Part shown: positions 35,488 through 43,700 of the stretch, one piece after another
Layout: every line of letters starts with the position of its first letter
Numbering within the stretch: the stretch's first letter is position 1
Source: Aedoeadaptatus ivorii
Lineage (GTDB): Bacteria > Bacillota > Clostridia > Tissierellales > Peptoniphilaceae
Assembly (NCBI RefSeq): GCF_030815095.1
Contig: NZ_JAUSWF010000001.1
Coordinates: 186,001 to 250,000, forward strand
Length of the DNA stretch: 64,000 nt
Reading direction: 5' to 3'
The notes under the pieces: generated by a model
Seen by the model: the letters and a program-made list of their open reading frames with translations, nothing else
The model's database searches: none
Told to the model about the DNA's origin: nothing
Program-made: the position numbers and the translations under genes

Positions 35488-36435
35488 TCAGTTGACTTGG
35501 TTTCTGGGTTTTTCGCCGCGCATAAAATCTTCGAGATTGTCCACACAGGCGTTTCCCATTTCGAGTCTCGCTTCGACGGTGGCATTTCCCAAATGCGGGG
35601 CGAGGGTAACATTGTCCATGTCGAGTAAGGCTTCGGTGACCTTCGGTTCGAATTCATAGACATCCAAGGCGGCGCCGGCGATTTCGCCCTTTTCGAGTGC
35701 ATCGGCCAAGGCCGCTTCGTCGATCAACGGTCCCCTTGCGGCATTGATAAAGACGGCGGTCTTTTTCATGGCGGCAAAGGCATCCGCATCAAAGCGGTGC
35801 TTCAATTCAGGGGCGAAGGCGGAATGGAGACTGATATAATCGGATTCGGCGAGGAGGGCGTCAAAATCTACATATCGCGCGCCCAATTGCTCGATATCGT
35901 CCTTTCGATGGCGGGAGTGATAGATGACGTCCATTTCAAAAGCCAAGGCGCGTTTGGCCAGGTTTTTGCCGATATTGCCCATGCCGAAAATTCCCAACGT
36001 CTTACCGCGGAGTTCGCGTCCCAAGAAATAGGTGGGCCTCCAACCGCGGAAGCCGCCAGACTTCAAATCTTTTTCCGCTTCGAGCAGTCGACGAGATTGC
36101 GCGAGCATCAGCAAAAAGGTCAGCTCCGCCGTAGACACGGCAGAGGAGGGAGCGGGGGCATTGCAGACGACGATGCCTTTTTCTTTGGCGTAGTCGATGT
36201 CGATATTGTCAAAGCCCGCGCCGTAATTCAAGATGATCTTAAGATCCGAAGCGCGATCCATGATTTCGGCGTCGATTTTATCGGAAAGGGGACAGATCAA
36301 CGCTTCTTTGCCCGAAAGCCTTTCGATGATCTCTTCTTTTGTCAAGGGAATGTCGCTATCGTGATAGCTGTAGTCGTAGCCTTTTAGGCGTTCGAGCACC
36401 GATTCGGGAATGCGACTTGCAATATACAATTTCAT
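35488..36435 (-). CDS. D-isomer-specific 2-hydroxyacid dehydrogenase
   Basis: This 315-residue NAD(P)-dependent enzyme reduces a 2-keto acid to a D-2-hydroxy acid. Substrate-domain motif NYGAGFDNID, the Rossmann loop GIFGMGNIG, and the catalytic Arg (NAARGPLIDE), Glu (EFEP) and His (PHLGNAT) are present. The overall pattern resembles glyoxylate/hydroxypyruvate reductases more than D-lactate dehydrogenases, but the substrate cannot be fixed from sequence. AAAGGAGGAG lies upstream of the ATG on the minus strand. It sits between two terminators downstream of rpmB and is not part of the conserved Firmicute order. Confidence 0.9.
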   Translation of the reverse strand: MKLYIASRIPESVLERLKGYDYSYHDSDIPLTKEEIIERLSGKEALICPLSDKIDAEIMDRASDLKIILNYGAGFDNIDIDYAKEKGIVVCNAPAPSSAVSTAELTFLLMLAQSRRLLEAEKDLKSGGFRGWRPTYFLGRELRGKTLGIFGMGNIGKNLAKRALAFEMDVIYHSRHRKDDIEQLGARYVDFDALLAESDYISLHSAFAPELKHRFDADAFAAMKKTAVFINAARGPLIDEAALADALEKGEIAGAALDVYEFEPKVTEALLDMDNVTLAPHLGNATVEARLEMGNACVDNLEDFMRGEKPRNQVN

Positions 36436-36463
36436 AGACTCCTCCTTTTGCCAAATTCAATAC

Positions 36464-36491
36464 AAAAAAAGCCGATTCATCGAATCGACTT
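36464..36491 (-). terminator. Intrinsic terminator after rpmB
   Basis: On the minus strand a 10-bp stem with one G-T pair (arms at 36482-36491 and 36469-36478) is followed by a run of Ts (plus-strand As 36464-36470). It separates rpmB from the dehydrogenase gene. Confidence 0.85.
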
Positions 36492-36496
36492 ATTTC

Positions 36497-36688
36497 TTAC
36501 AGGGCCCGTTGGACCTTACCGGAACGCAAACAGCGCGTGCATACATAAATTCGTTTGTTGGATCCGTTTACTTTTGCCAAGACTCTCTGTAAATTCGGAG
36601 ACCAAGTTCTGTTTCCCCTTCTGTGGGAGAAGGAAATAGAATTCCCATATTGCTTTTGTTTTCCGCAAACTTCACATCTTTTAGACAT
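36497..36688 (-). CDS. rpmB: Ribosomal protein L28, zinc-binding form
   Basis: This 63-residue L28 has two Cys pairs, C5/C8 and C50/C53, forming the zinc site of the C-plus form. The ISFSHRRGNRTW segment is conserved. GGAGGAGGTG precedes the ATG on the minus strand. Its divergent position between thiN and the asp23-like gene repeats the Bacillus order. Confidence 0.96.
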   Translation of the reverse strand: MSKRCEVCGKQKQYGNSISFSHRRGNRTWSPNLQRVLAKVNGSNKRIYVCTRCLRSGKVQRAL

Positions 36689-36723
36689 TTTTACACCTCC
36701 TCCGACGCTTTACAATACGAGAT

Positions 36724-36752
36724 ATTTTACCATAGGAAAAATAAAATTGCAA
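36724..36752 (-). promoter_or_regulatory. rpmB promoter
   Basis: On the minus strand TTGCAA (plus 36747-36752) and TAAAAT (plus 36724-36729) are 17 bases apart, with a TG one base before the -10 box (extended -10). It lies about 35 bases upstream of the rpmB ATG. Confidence 0.75.
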
Positions 36753-36785
36753 TTCGGGCATCTATGTTTTTCCCGCTATCAAGTA

Positions 36786-36794
36786 TGATATAAT
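36786..36794 (+). promoter_or_regulatory. asp23-fakA promoter (extended -10)
   Basis: TGATATAAT is a perfect extended -10 element 38 bases before the ATG of the asp23-like gene. The -35 region is only T-rich. It is divergent from the rpmB promoter. Confidence 0.6.
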
Positions 36795-36831
36795 GGTGGA
36801 AATTCCGATCATCGGAAAGGAGGCATATAGA

Positions 36832-37185
36832 ATGCAAGTAACGATTCCGACGAATAAAGGAAATATTACGATCGACAATCAAGTGATCGCCACCATCGCC
36901 GGCATCTCCGCCATGGAAAGCTACGGCATCGTGGGCATGGCGTCGAAGAATGCGGCAGACGGCATCTTTCAATTGTTGAAATTTGAAAACCTGACGAAGG
37001 GAATTTCCGTAAACTCGGAGAACGAGCGGATACGGATACAACTTCACGTAATCATAGAGTTCGGCATTCGTATTTCTACTGTGGGACAGAACGTCATCGA
37101 CCGGGTGCGATTCAATGTAGAATCTCTGACGGGTCTCGAAGTAGAGGATATCGAGGTCTTGGTCGAAGGCATTCGGATGGACTAG
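36832..37185 (+). CDS. Asp23/Gls24 family envelope stress response protein
   Basis: This 117-residue protein belongs to the Asp23/Gls24 (DUF322) family, like Bacillus YloU. The GNITIDNQVIATIAGISAME start, a central YGIVGM, and the closing VEDIEVLVEGI are typical. ATG 36832 is preferred over an upstream in-frame ATG because AAAGGAGG precedes it. Members associate with the membrane or envelope and often respond to stress. fakA follows after nine bases, an invariant pairing in Firmicutes. Confidence 0.92.
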   Translation: MQVTIPTNKGNITIDNQVIATIAGISAMESYGIVGMASKNAADGIFQLLKFENLTKGISVNSENERIRIQLHVIIEFGIRISTVGQNVIDRVRFNVESLTGLEVEDIEVLVEGIRMD

Positions 37186-37194
37186 AGGTAGCAA

Positions 37195-38832
37195 ATGGAG
37201 CATATATCTGCGAAAGCATTTCGTGAAGCGCTGATCAGTGCTTCCAATTTTTTAGAGCAAAACAAAACGACGGTCAACGACTTAAACGTGTTTCCCGTTC
37301 CCGACGGCGATACCGGTACCAATATGTCGATGACGATAAAGAGCGCCGTTCGGCAGGTGGAATCCTCAGAAGCCGAGGACGTCGCCGGATTGGCATCGGA
37401 AATGAGCCGCGGGGCGCTTATGGGCGCGCGGGGAAATAGCGGGGTCATTCTTTCCCAGCTGTTCCGCGGATTCGCCGAAGGGCTGAAGGACAAAGAGGTC
37501 CTAAATATTCAGAACTTGGCGGTCGCCCTGAAGAAGGCATCGGAAATGACATATCTTGCGGTAATGAAGCCCACCGAAGGCACGATACTTACCGTAGGGA
37601 GAGAAAGCGCGGACTTTGCCATAAAAAATGCGAAGAAGTATTCCGATCTGATCGAATTCGCCGAAGCCGTTCTCTCGCGCGCGAAAGAATCTTTGGCGAA
37701 TACGCCGAATCTATTGCCCGTCTTAAAAGAAGCCGGTGTCGTCGATGCCGGGGGACAGGGCCTGGTGACGATTATGGAAGGCGCGCTTTTGTCCTTAAAG
37801 GGTATGCCCGTCACGGGAGAGGCGGTGCACGATGCGGTGGTGGAAAAGGCGGAACGCAAACGCATTTCTACCGACGACATTCAATTCGGCTACTGTACGG
37901 AATTTATCGTAAATACCGAAGAGGACCACGTGGAGGATCTCAAGGCGAAGCTCATCGAACGGGGCGACAGCCTTTTGGTCGTGGGCGACGATAGGATGAT
38001 CAAGGTCCACGTGCATACCAACGATCCCGGTCTCGCCCTGCAAAGCGGATTGGAATACGGGTTCTTGAAAGACATAAAGATCGACAATATGCGCATACAG
38101 CACTCCGAACGCCTATTTAGCGAAACGCAGGTACAAAAGGTGCAGCAAGAAGAGAAGGCCGCGCCCGTCGAAGAAAAATCGGACGGTTTTGTCGCGATTT
38201 GCGCGGGAAAAGGCCTAGAATCCATCTTTAAGGAAGCCGGCGCGGACTATATCGTAACCGGCGGACAGACGATGAACCCCAGTACGGAAGATATACTGGC
38301 GGGGATTGAGAAGGTTTCGGCAAAACGCGTATTCGTACTTCCCAACAACGGCAATATTTTTATGGCGGCGAAGGCGGCGGCCGAGATCTCCGAAAAAGAA
38401 GTCGTCGTACTGGAGACCCGTACCATCCCCGAGGGGATCAATGCTTGCATTCACTTCCTGCCCGATGCCTCTTTAGAAGAGAATTTAGAGAATATGAATG
38501 CCGCCATCGACGATGTCCGCTCCGCCCAGATCACCTATGCGGTGCGGGATACGGAAATGAACGGCATCGAAATCCATAAGGACGACATCATCGGCATTTC
38601 CGATAAAAAAATCCTCGCCAGAGGCGAAACGGTACACGACACCACCCTCGCCGTATTGGAAGAAATGATCGACGACGATACATCGTATGTCTCCCTCTAC
38701 GCCGGAGAAGACGTGGATGCATCGGCGACGGAGGCCATGGAAGAGGCCATTTCTTCGGCGCATCCCGATCTGGATTTTGAAATCCTTCGCGGCGACCAGC
38801 CGATCTACTACTACTTGATTTCTGTCGAATAA
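37195..38832 (+). CDS. fakA: Fatty acid kinase catalytic subunit FakA (DAK2/YloV family)
   Basis: FakA phosphorylates exogenous fatty acids presented by a FakB binding protein, for entry into phospholipid synthesis. The 545-residue protein has the DhaK-like L domain (NVFPVPDGDTGTNM near residue 32, GARGNSGVILSQ near residue 79), a middle domain and a C-terminal FakB-like domain. No fakB gene is in this window. Its own terminator separates it from recG. Confidence 0.93.
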   Translation: MEHISAKAFREALISASNFLEQNKTTVNDLNVFPVPDGDTGTNMSMTIKSAVRQVESSEAEDVAGLASEMSRGALMGARGNSGVILSQLFRGFAEGLKDKEVLNIQNLAVALKKASEMTYLAVMKPTEGTILTVGRESADFAIKNAKKYSDLIEFAEAVLSRAKESLANTPNLLPVLKEAGVVDAGGQGLVTIMEGALLSLKGMPVTGEAVHDAVVEKAERKRISTDDIQFGYCTEFIVNTEEDHVEDLKAKLIERGDSLLVVGDDRMIKVHVHTNDPGLALQSGLEYGFLKDIKIDNMRIQHSERLFSETQVQKVQQEEKAAPVEEKSDGFVAICAGKGLESIFKEAGADYIVTGGQTMNPSTEDILAGIEKVSAKRVFVLPNNGNIFMAAKAAAEISEKEVVVLETRTIPEGINACIHFLPDASLEENLENMNAAIDDVRSAQITYAVRDTEMNGIEIHKDDIIGISDKKILARGETVHDTTLAVLEEMIDDDTSYVSLYAGEDVDASATEAMEEAISSAHPDLDFEILRGDQPIYYYLISVE

Positions 38833-38834
38833 AC

Positions 38835-38856
38835 AGCAGGCGAAAGCCTGCTTTTT
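38835..38856 (+). terminator. Intrinsic terminator between fakA and recG
   Basis: AGCAGGC (38835-38841), a GAAA loop and GCCTGCT (38846-38852) are followed by Ts to 38856. The recG ribosome-binding site GGAGGA begins at 38861, so no promoter fits between. Confidence 0.9.
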
Positions 38857-38870
38857 CATTGGAGGAATCT

Positions 38871-40901
38871 ATGGAACTCTACGACCCCATTGAGAAGATT
38901 CGGGGGATTGGCAAAAAAACCGCCGAACGGCTCCATGCGCTCGGCAAAAAAACCGCCGAAGACCTGCTATATACCATGCCTACGCGCTACGAAGACGGCA
39001 GTCGATTGCATTCTCTAAATAAGCCGGATTTTTCAGAGAAACAGACTTATCGAGTTCGGGTCATTGAAAAATCGCCCGTGCGCTATATGAAAAAAGGCCT
39101 GAAAATGCAGACGTTCACCGTCGAAGACGGCGGCAGAGAAGCAGATCTGACCCTTTTTAATATGCCCTTTATGGACAAAAAATTGCAAATCGGCGGGGAG
39201 TACTATATCTTCGGAAAGCCGAAACTGTTTCAGAATCGCCTGCAGTTTTCTGCCGTTAAACTCTTTAATGCGGCTGAACGGGAGGAGGCGCTCTCCATCG
39301 AGCCGATCTATCCCCTCGGTGCGGGGATTGGGCAGAAGGCGATGGGAAGATTTATCGAAGAAGCGCTCGAAAATACGGCGATGCCGCCGGTGGTGCCCGA
39401 TTATTTGCGCAAGCGTTACGGGATTTTGTCAGAGGGGGATGCCCTCCAAGCCGTGCATCGGCCCCGGAGAATCGAGGATGCGATGCTGGGACGGCAATCC
39501 CTGGTGTTTTCCGAATTTCTTTTGTTCCAGGCGGCCTTGGGAAGATTTCACGAGGAGAGATCCGAAGCGGGTTTTTCGATGGAACACGAGGATCTCGCGG
39601 AGAGGCTGCTCACCTCCTTGCCCTTTTCTCTAACTGACGACCAGGCGGCGGCGTGGGCGGATATTCGCCGCGATATGGCGAGCGCCGAGCGGATGGAGCG
39701 TTTGATTCAGGGAGATGTGGGGAGCGGAAAGACGGTACTCGCATTTCTGGCCATGGCGGTGGCGGTGGCATCCGGCTACCAGGCGATGATGATGGCGCCG
39801 ACGGAGATCCTCGCCGCCCAACATTATCGACAGGCACAGGAATTATTTTTTCCCTTAGGGGTAAAGACCGAACTATTGACGGGATCTATGAAGGCGAAAG
39901 AGAAGCGCGATGTTCTCGAAAACTTTTCCGTCGGAAATTGCGATATCTTAATCGGCACCCATGCGCTGTTTCAAGAAGATGTAAAAAGCGACCGACTGGG
40001 CCTTACGATCACCGACGAACAGCATCGATTCGGCGTGCTCCAACGAGAAAAGCTACAGGAAAAGGTCTCGGCCAGCGACCGATTGATTATGACGGCGACG
40101 CCGATTCCCAGAAGTCTCGGGATCGTGATGTACGGCAGCGGAAAGATCTCGTCTATTCGCACCATGCCGGCGGGCAGAAAGCCCATAGAAACCGCCGTCG
40201 TGGGAGGACAAGACCTCGAGAGCGCTTATGGATTTATGGAATCTTTTTTGAAGAGCGGCCAGCAAATCTATGTGGTATGCCCGCTGATTGAGGGAGACGA
40301 CAAGAATCCTCTGCACGATGCACAGAGCGTTTACCAATACTTTTCTCGGGAGCGGTTTTCAAATTATGGCGTACGCTGTCTCCACGGGCGCCTATCTGCG
40401 GAAGAAAAAAATGCGATTATGCAGGACTTCCAGGAAAACCGCGTGCAGATCTTGATTTCGACGACGGTAATCGAAGTGGGCGTCAATGTGCCTAATGCCA
40501 ACCTCCTTTTCGTATTCGATGCCGATCGCTTCGGCCTCTCCACCTTGCATCAGCTCCGGGGAAGGGTGGGCCGCGGCGATCAAAAGGCCTATTGTATTTT
40601 GCACTCCGACAGCGACAAACCGGCGGCGCGGCAACGACTGCAAATCCTCGTTCGCTCGACAGACGGGTTTTATATCGCAGAAGAAGACCTTAAAATGCGC
40701 GGCGGCGGCGATTTTTTCGGCACACAGCAGTCGGGGGCTATCCATTTCCGCATCGGCGATTTGATCGAGGATATGGACATTATGCGCTATGCGAAAATTG
40801 AAGCCGATGCGATTCTTTCGGGCGGGCATTTGAATCCGAGGGAACAGGCGGATCTGTATCGTGCGGTCATCGCCTATGAAAACCGCATCCGCGGGATCTA
40901 G
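38871..40901 (+). CDS. recG: ATP-dependent DNA helicase RecG
   Basis: RecG remodels stalled forks and Holliday junctions. The 676-residue protein has the N-terminal wedge OB domain (about residues 55-150), Walker A GDVGSGKT (281-288), the DEQH box (DEQHRFG), and C-terminal helicase motifs with STTVIEVGVNVPNA and QLRGRVGRG. ATG 38871 is used with GGAGGA 4 bases upstream; a TTG at 38859 is too early. In Bacillus fapR-plsX follow recG; here rsmD and coaD follow. Confidence 0.96.
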   Translation: MELYDPIEKIRGIGKKTAERLHALGKKTAEDLLYTMPTRYEDGSRLHSLNKPDFSEKQTYRVRVIEKSPVRYMKKGLKMQTFTVEDGGREADLTLFNMPFMDKKLQIGGEYYIFGKPKLFQNRLQFSAVKLFNAAEREEALSIEPIYPLGAGIGQKAMGRFIEEALENTAMPPVVPDYLRKRYGILSEGDALQAVHRPRRIEDAMLGRQSLVFSEFLLFQAALGRFHEERSEAGFSMEHEDLAERLLTSLPFSLTDDQAAAWADIRRDMASAERMERLIQGDVGSGKTVLAFLAMAVAVASGYQAMMMAPTEILAAQHYRQAQELFFPLGVKTELLTGSMKAKEKRDVLENFSVGNCDILIGTHALFQEDVKSDRLGLTITDEQHRFGVLQREKLQEKVSASDRLIMTATPIPRSLGIVMYGSGKISSIRTMPAGRKPIETAVVGGQDLESAYGFMESFLKSGQQIYVVCPLIEGDDKNPLHDAQSVYQYFSRERFSNYGVRCLHGRLSAEEKNAIMQDFQENRVQILISTTVIEVGVNVPNANLLFVFDADRFGLSTLHQLRGRVGRGDQKAYCILHSDSDKPAARQRLQILVRSTDGFYIAEEDLKMRGGGDFFGTQQSGAIHFRIGDLIEDMDIMRYAKIEADAILSGGHLNPREQADLYRAVIAYENRIRGI

Positions 40902-40905
40902 AGAA

Positions 40906-40934
40906 TTGTCAGGAAAACGGAGCTATGCTACACT
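40906..40934 (+). promoter_or_regulatory. Probable rsmD-coaD promoter
   Basis: TTGTCA (40906-40911) and TACACT (40929-40934) are 17 bases apart with TGC before the -10 (extended -10). It lies in the 48-base gap between recG and rsmD. Confidence 0.6.
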
Positions 40935-40949
40935 TTAGGGGGAGAAATT

Positions 40950-41504
40950 ATGCGGATAATAGCGGGGGAAAAGCGCGGTAGAAAACTCAAGACCCCAAAG
41001 GGCGATCGCATTCGTCCGACCGAAGACCGCATTAAAGAGAGTATATTCAATGTCCTCTTTGGTCCTTTTTCGGATGTAAATGCGCTGGATCTTTTTGCCG
41101 GCACCGGCGGAATCGGAATCGAATTTCTGAGCCGCGGCGCAGCTATGGTATGGTTCTGCGACAAGCATCCGGACAGTTTGCGACTTATTCGTGAAAATTT
41201 GAACCTTACGGGGTATAATAGCAAGAGCAGAGTGTTCGAAGGATCTTACGAGCAATGCCTTTCGGAAGCAGCAGATCGCGGCATGCGATTCGATTACATA
41301 TATCTCGACCCGCCCTATGCGGAACGAGCGTATTATTCGGAGGCAATTCGAGCGGTCGTAGCGTCCGACCTACTGAAAGAGCAAGGCCGCTTGATTCTCG
41401 AAGCGCCTCGGGAGTACGAATTCGAAGACGTCACAGGCCTTCGGCTCGCTCGCTTAAAGAAGTACGGAAATAAGAAAATATGGATCTACGAAAGTTGTGA
41501 TTAG
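40950..41504 (+). CDS. rsmD: 16S rRNA (guanine966-N2)-methyltransferase RsmD
   Basis: This 184-residue enzyme methylates G966 of 16S rRNA. It starts MRIIAGEKRGRKL, has RPTEDRIKESIFNVL, the SAM motif DLFAGTGGIGIE and the catalytic DPPY (120-123). GGGGGAGAAA precedes the ATG. The rsmD-coaD pair is widely conserved. Confidence 0.96.
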   Translation: MRIIAGEKRGRKLKTPKGDRIRPTEDRIKESIFNVLFGPFSDVNALDLFAGTGGIGIEFLSRGAAMVWFCDKHPDSLRLIRENLNLTGYNSKSRVFEGSYEQCLSEAADRGMRFDYIYLDPPYAERAYYSEAIRAVVASDLLKEQGRLILEAPREYEFEDVTGLRLARLKKYGNKKIWIYESCD

Positions 41505-41507
41505 GAT

Positions 41508-41987
41508 TTGAAAGTCATTTATGCCGGCAGTTTTGACCCCGTGACCCACGGTCATCTGGATATTATCTTTCGCGCCAGAAAGATTTTCGGCGAGGTCATC
41601 GTAGCCGTCTTAAACAATAAAAACAAGGCGGGACTTTTTTCGACGGAAGAAAGACTCCACTTGTTACGGGAAGTTTTAAAGGACGAGAAGGGGATCGAGG
41701 TCGACAGTTTCGAAGGATTATTGGTGGATTATGCTCAGGAAAAAGGCATCTCTACCGTCGTCCGCGGACTCCGGTCCAATACCGACTACGAAAGCGAGTA
41801 TATGCTCGCCATGGCCAATAAGAATTATGGCACGGGTCTGGAGACGGTCTTTTTGCTTTCCGACCAGAATCAGTTGTTTGTCAGTTCGTCTCTCGCCAAA
41901 GAGGTCGCGATGTTCGACGGAGACACCTCTCTGTTCGTTCCCGCCGTGGTAGGAGAAGCGATGAAGAAGAAAATGAGAGGAAGGTAG
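41508..41987 (+). CDS. coaD: Phosphopantetheine adenylyltransferase
   Basis: CoaD makes dephospho-CoA from 4'-phosphopantetheine and ATP. The 159-residue protein has GSFDPVTHGHLDI with the HxGH motif (H14-H16), the RGLRSNTDYE segment and SSSLAKEVA near the end. The TTG start is forced: the rsmD stop is in frame six bases upstream and no other start codon precedes the conserved strand. The AGGA before it is only one base away, so initiation probably depends on coupling to rsmD. Confidence 0.96.
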   Translation: MKVIYAGSFDPVTHGHLDIIFRARKIFGEVIVAVLNNKNKAGLFSTEERLHLLREVLKDEKGIEVDSFEGLLVDYAQEKGISTVVRGLRSNTDYESEYMLAMANKNYGTGLETVFLLSDQNQLFVSSSLAKEVAMFDGDTSLFVPAVVGEAMKKKMRGR

Positions 41988-41989
41988 TA

Positions 41990-42430
41990 ATGGACGTTAT
42001 TCGATTAATTGAAGATTTAAGAGATCTTCTGGAAGTCAGCAGCACCATTCCCCTTACGGGAAAGACCATGGTGGACAAGGACGAGATCAACCATATCTTG
42101 GACCAGATTCAATCGCAAATTCCCCAAGATATTTCCGAGGCGAAAAACATCAAAGAACGCAAGGATGAGATCTTTGAAGAAGCCAATCTGCACGCCAAGC
42201 AAATCGTACAGGCGGCCCATGTAGAAGCGCAAAAGCTGGTCGACGAAGACGAGATCACCGTGACCGCACAAAATCAGGCGAGAGAAATCATGCGCCGCGC
42301 CGAAGAAGAGAGCGAACAGATGCGTATCTCGGCCAAGCGCTATGTAGACGGTCTATTGGAACAGACCCAGGTGCAACTTTCCGATATGATCAAACTCATC
42401 AATGAAAACCGCAAAGAATTAGGAGAATAG
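41990..42430 (+). CDS. Coiled-coil protein of unknown function
   Basis: This 146-residue soluble protein has no signal peptide or membrane segment. From about residue 55 to 130 it is strongly helical and charged, with Ala/Glu/Lys/Gln heptad-like patterns (EEANLHAKQIVQAAHVEAQK and following) resembling the stalk b subunit of F-type ATP synthase or DivIVA-like proteins. It begins two bases after coaD. Similar small coiled-coil genes occur after coaD in clostridia and are sometimes annotated as ATPase. I do not recognise a defined function. Confidence 0.8.
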   Translation: MDVIRLIEDLRDLLEVSSTIPLTGKTMVDKDEINHILDQIQSQIPQDISEAKNIKERKDEIFEEANLHAKQIVQAAHVEAQKLVDEDEITVTAQNQAREIMRRAEEESEQMRISAKRYVDGLLEQTQVQLSDMIKLINENRKELGE

Positions 42431-42443
42431 CCCCTATAAAAAA

Positions 42444-42471
42444 GACTCGGAGACCATCCGAGTCATTTTTT
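42444..42471. terminator. Bidirectional terminator between the coiled-coil gene and tmcAL
   Basis: GACTCGGA (42444-42451) pairs with TCCGAGTC (42457-42464) across a five-base loop, with Ts after it and a run of As before it. Its right arm overlaps the tmcAL stop codon by two bases. Confidence 0.9.
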
Positions 42472-43611
42472 GTATGTCGTGATCACGGGGTGGCGTAGAT
42501 AATCCTCGCCCATTTGCGCCTTTGTAAGGACCGACCAGAGATCGGTGGCCTTCGATTCCCAAATGAGTTGTAAAGATTCGTCGGGATCCCCATCGTGCAA
42601 TTGTTTGAAGTTTGTAAGGAGGCGACATTCTCCGTTTTTCGCAAAAGAGAGGATCTCTCTGCCCCGCTCGTTAAAGCCGAGAACCTGAAGGCTTCGACTG
42701 TTTTGGACGCTTGTCTGCGTCTCCTTTTTGGAGATGTCGAGATAGGCGGATAGAAGCAGGCGGGCAATGCGCCATTTGGAGTATCTGCGGGTGGAGGCGC
42801 GCTCTAAAAAGCGAAATGCATTCGTTTCCGTCCGCAGAAGACGAACAATACGGTGTTCGATCCCCGCTTCATAGCCGTCATAAGGGGAAAAATCGAAGTC
42901 GGCGCCGAAATGCGCGCGGTAGAGCAAATACAGGCCGGAAAATAGCGCGGCTTCGTCAAATTGCGGCGGCGTGGCCGCACAGTATTTTGTCGCGCGCGCG
43001 GGATTTGTGCCGAAGATGCGGCGAATTTCGCTCGCATGCATTGTAGGAAATGCGCCGTCTTCTTTTCGGGGGATCGGTATCAGTGATATGGGCAGATTCT
43101 GATCGGCGATGGCCCTATAATAACCGAAGGCGAGGAGGGCATTGCCCTGAAAAAGATGTCGCCATGCGGTATTTTTCTCTTCCAGCGCCATGCGATACGC
43201 CGTGGCATAGGAAGCGCCGTCATTCAGGGACGATTTGAGCCGGTCCCGAAAGTCCTTTGTTTTCGTATAGAGGCGAATGGCCTCGAAGGTGCGCGTATCG
43301 CCCCATTCCGTGCCGCAACAAATACTTCGAATGCCCGGCACATGGGCCAAGGCGGAGACGGCGCCATAGGAAAACATCTCTCCATGGGCTATCGCCGTTT
43401 GCACGGGATGGGTGAGAACCAGATCGCCGCCGTTTTGGAGAATGTCCTTTGCCCGCGTAAATTTGTCCGTCACCACGGGCATGCCCCGTTGGGTAAATGC
43501 GCCGCTTAAGAGGACCACCACGCCGTCTGCGCGCTGTCTTGCTTCTTGTAAAATCTGCAAATGCCCGTAATGCAACGGGTTCATTTCCGCTACGACGGCG
43601 GCATAGTTCAT
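42463..43611 (-). CDS. tmcAL: tRNA(Met) cytidine acetate ligase TmcAL
   Basis: TmcAL (YlbM) forms N4-acetylcytidine at the wobble position of elongator tRNA-Met from acetate and ATP. The 382-residue protein has a nucleotidyltransferase fold with AEMNPLHYGH (residues 8-17; HxGH-type site), GAFTQRGMP, and the HASEIRR segment. The usual AEFNPFHNGH is slightly changed here. It diverges from ackA, whose enzyme makes acetate. AAAGGAT lies upstream of the ATG on the minus strand. Confidence 0.93.
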   Translation of the reverse strand: MNYAAVVAEMNPLHYGHLQILQEARQRADGVVVLLSGAFTQRGMPVVTDKFTRAKDILQNGGDLVLTHPVQTAIAHGEMFSYGAVSALAHVPGIRSICCGTEWGDTRTFEAIRLYTKTKDFRDRLKSSLNDGASYATAYRMALEEKNTAWRHLFQGNALLAFGYYRAIADQNLPISLIPIPRKEDGAFPTMHASEIRRIFGTNPARATKYCAATPPQFDEAALFSGLYLLYRAHFGADFDFSPYDGYEAGIEHRIVRLLRTETNAFRFLERASTRRYSKWRIARLLLSAYLDISKKETQTSVQNSRSLQVLGFNERGREILSFAKNGECRLLTNFKQLHDGDPDESLQLIWESKATDLWSVLTKAQMGEDYLRHPVITTYKK

Positions 43612-43653
43612 GGTATCCGATCCTTTCGTTTATTTCGCCATTTGTCCCTTATA

Positions 43654-43662
43654 TGATATAAT
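43654..43662 (+). promoter_or_regulatory. ackA promoter (extended -10)
   Basis: TGATATAAT is a perfect extended -10 element 38 bases before the ackA ATG. The -35 region shows no good match. Confidence 0.6.
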
Positions 43663-43700
43663 AACGGAGGTAAATTTTCTAATTCATGAGGAGGAAATGT

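Noticed and set aside
38859..38871. Earlier recG start at TTG 38859
   Set aside because: It would sit before the GGAGGA ribosome-binding site and against the terminator T run; ATG 38871 is correctly spaced.
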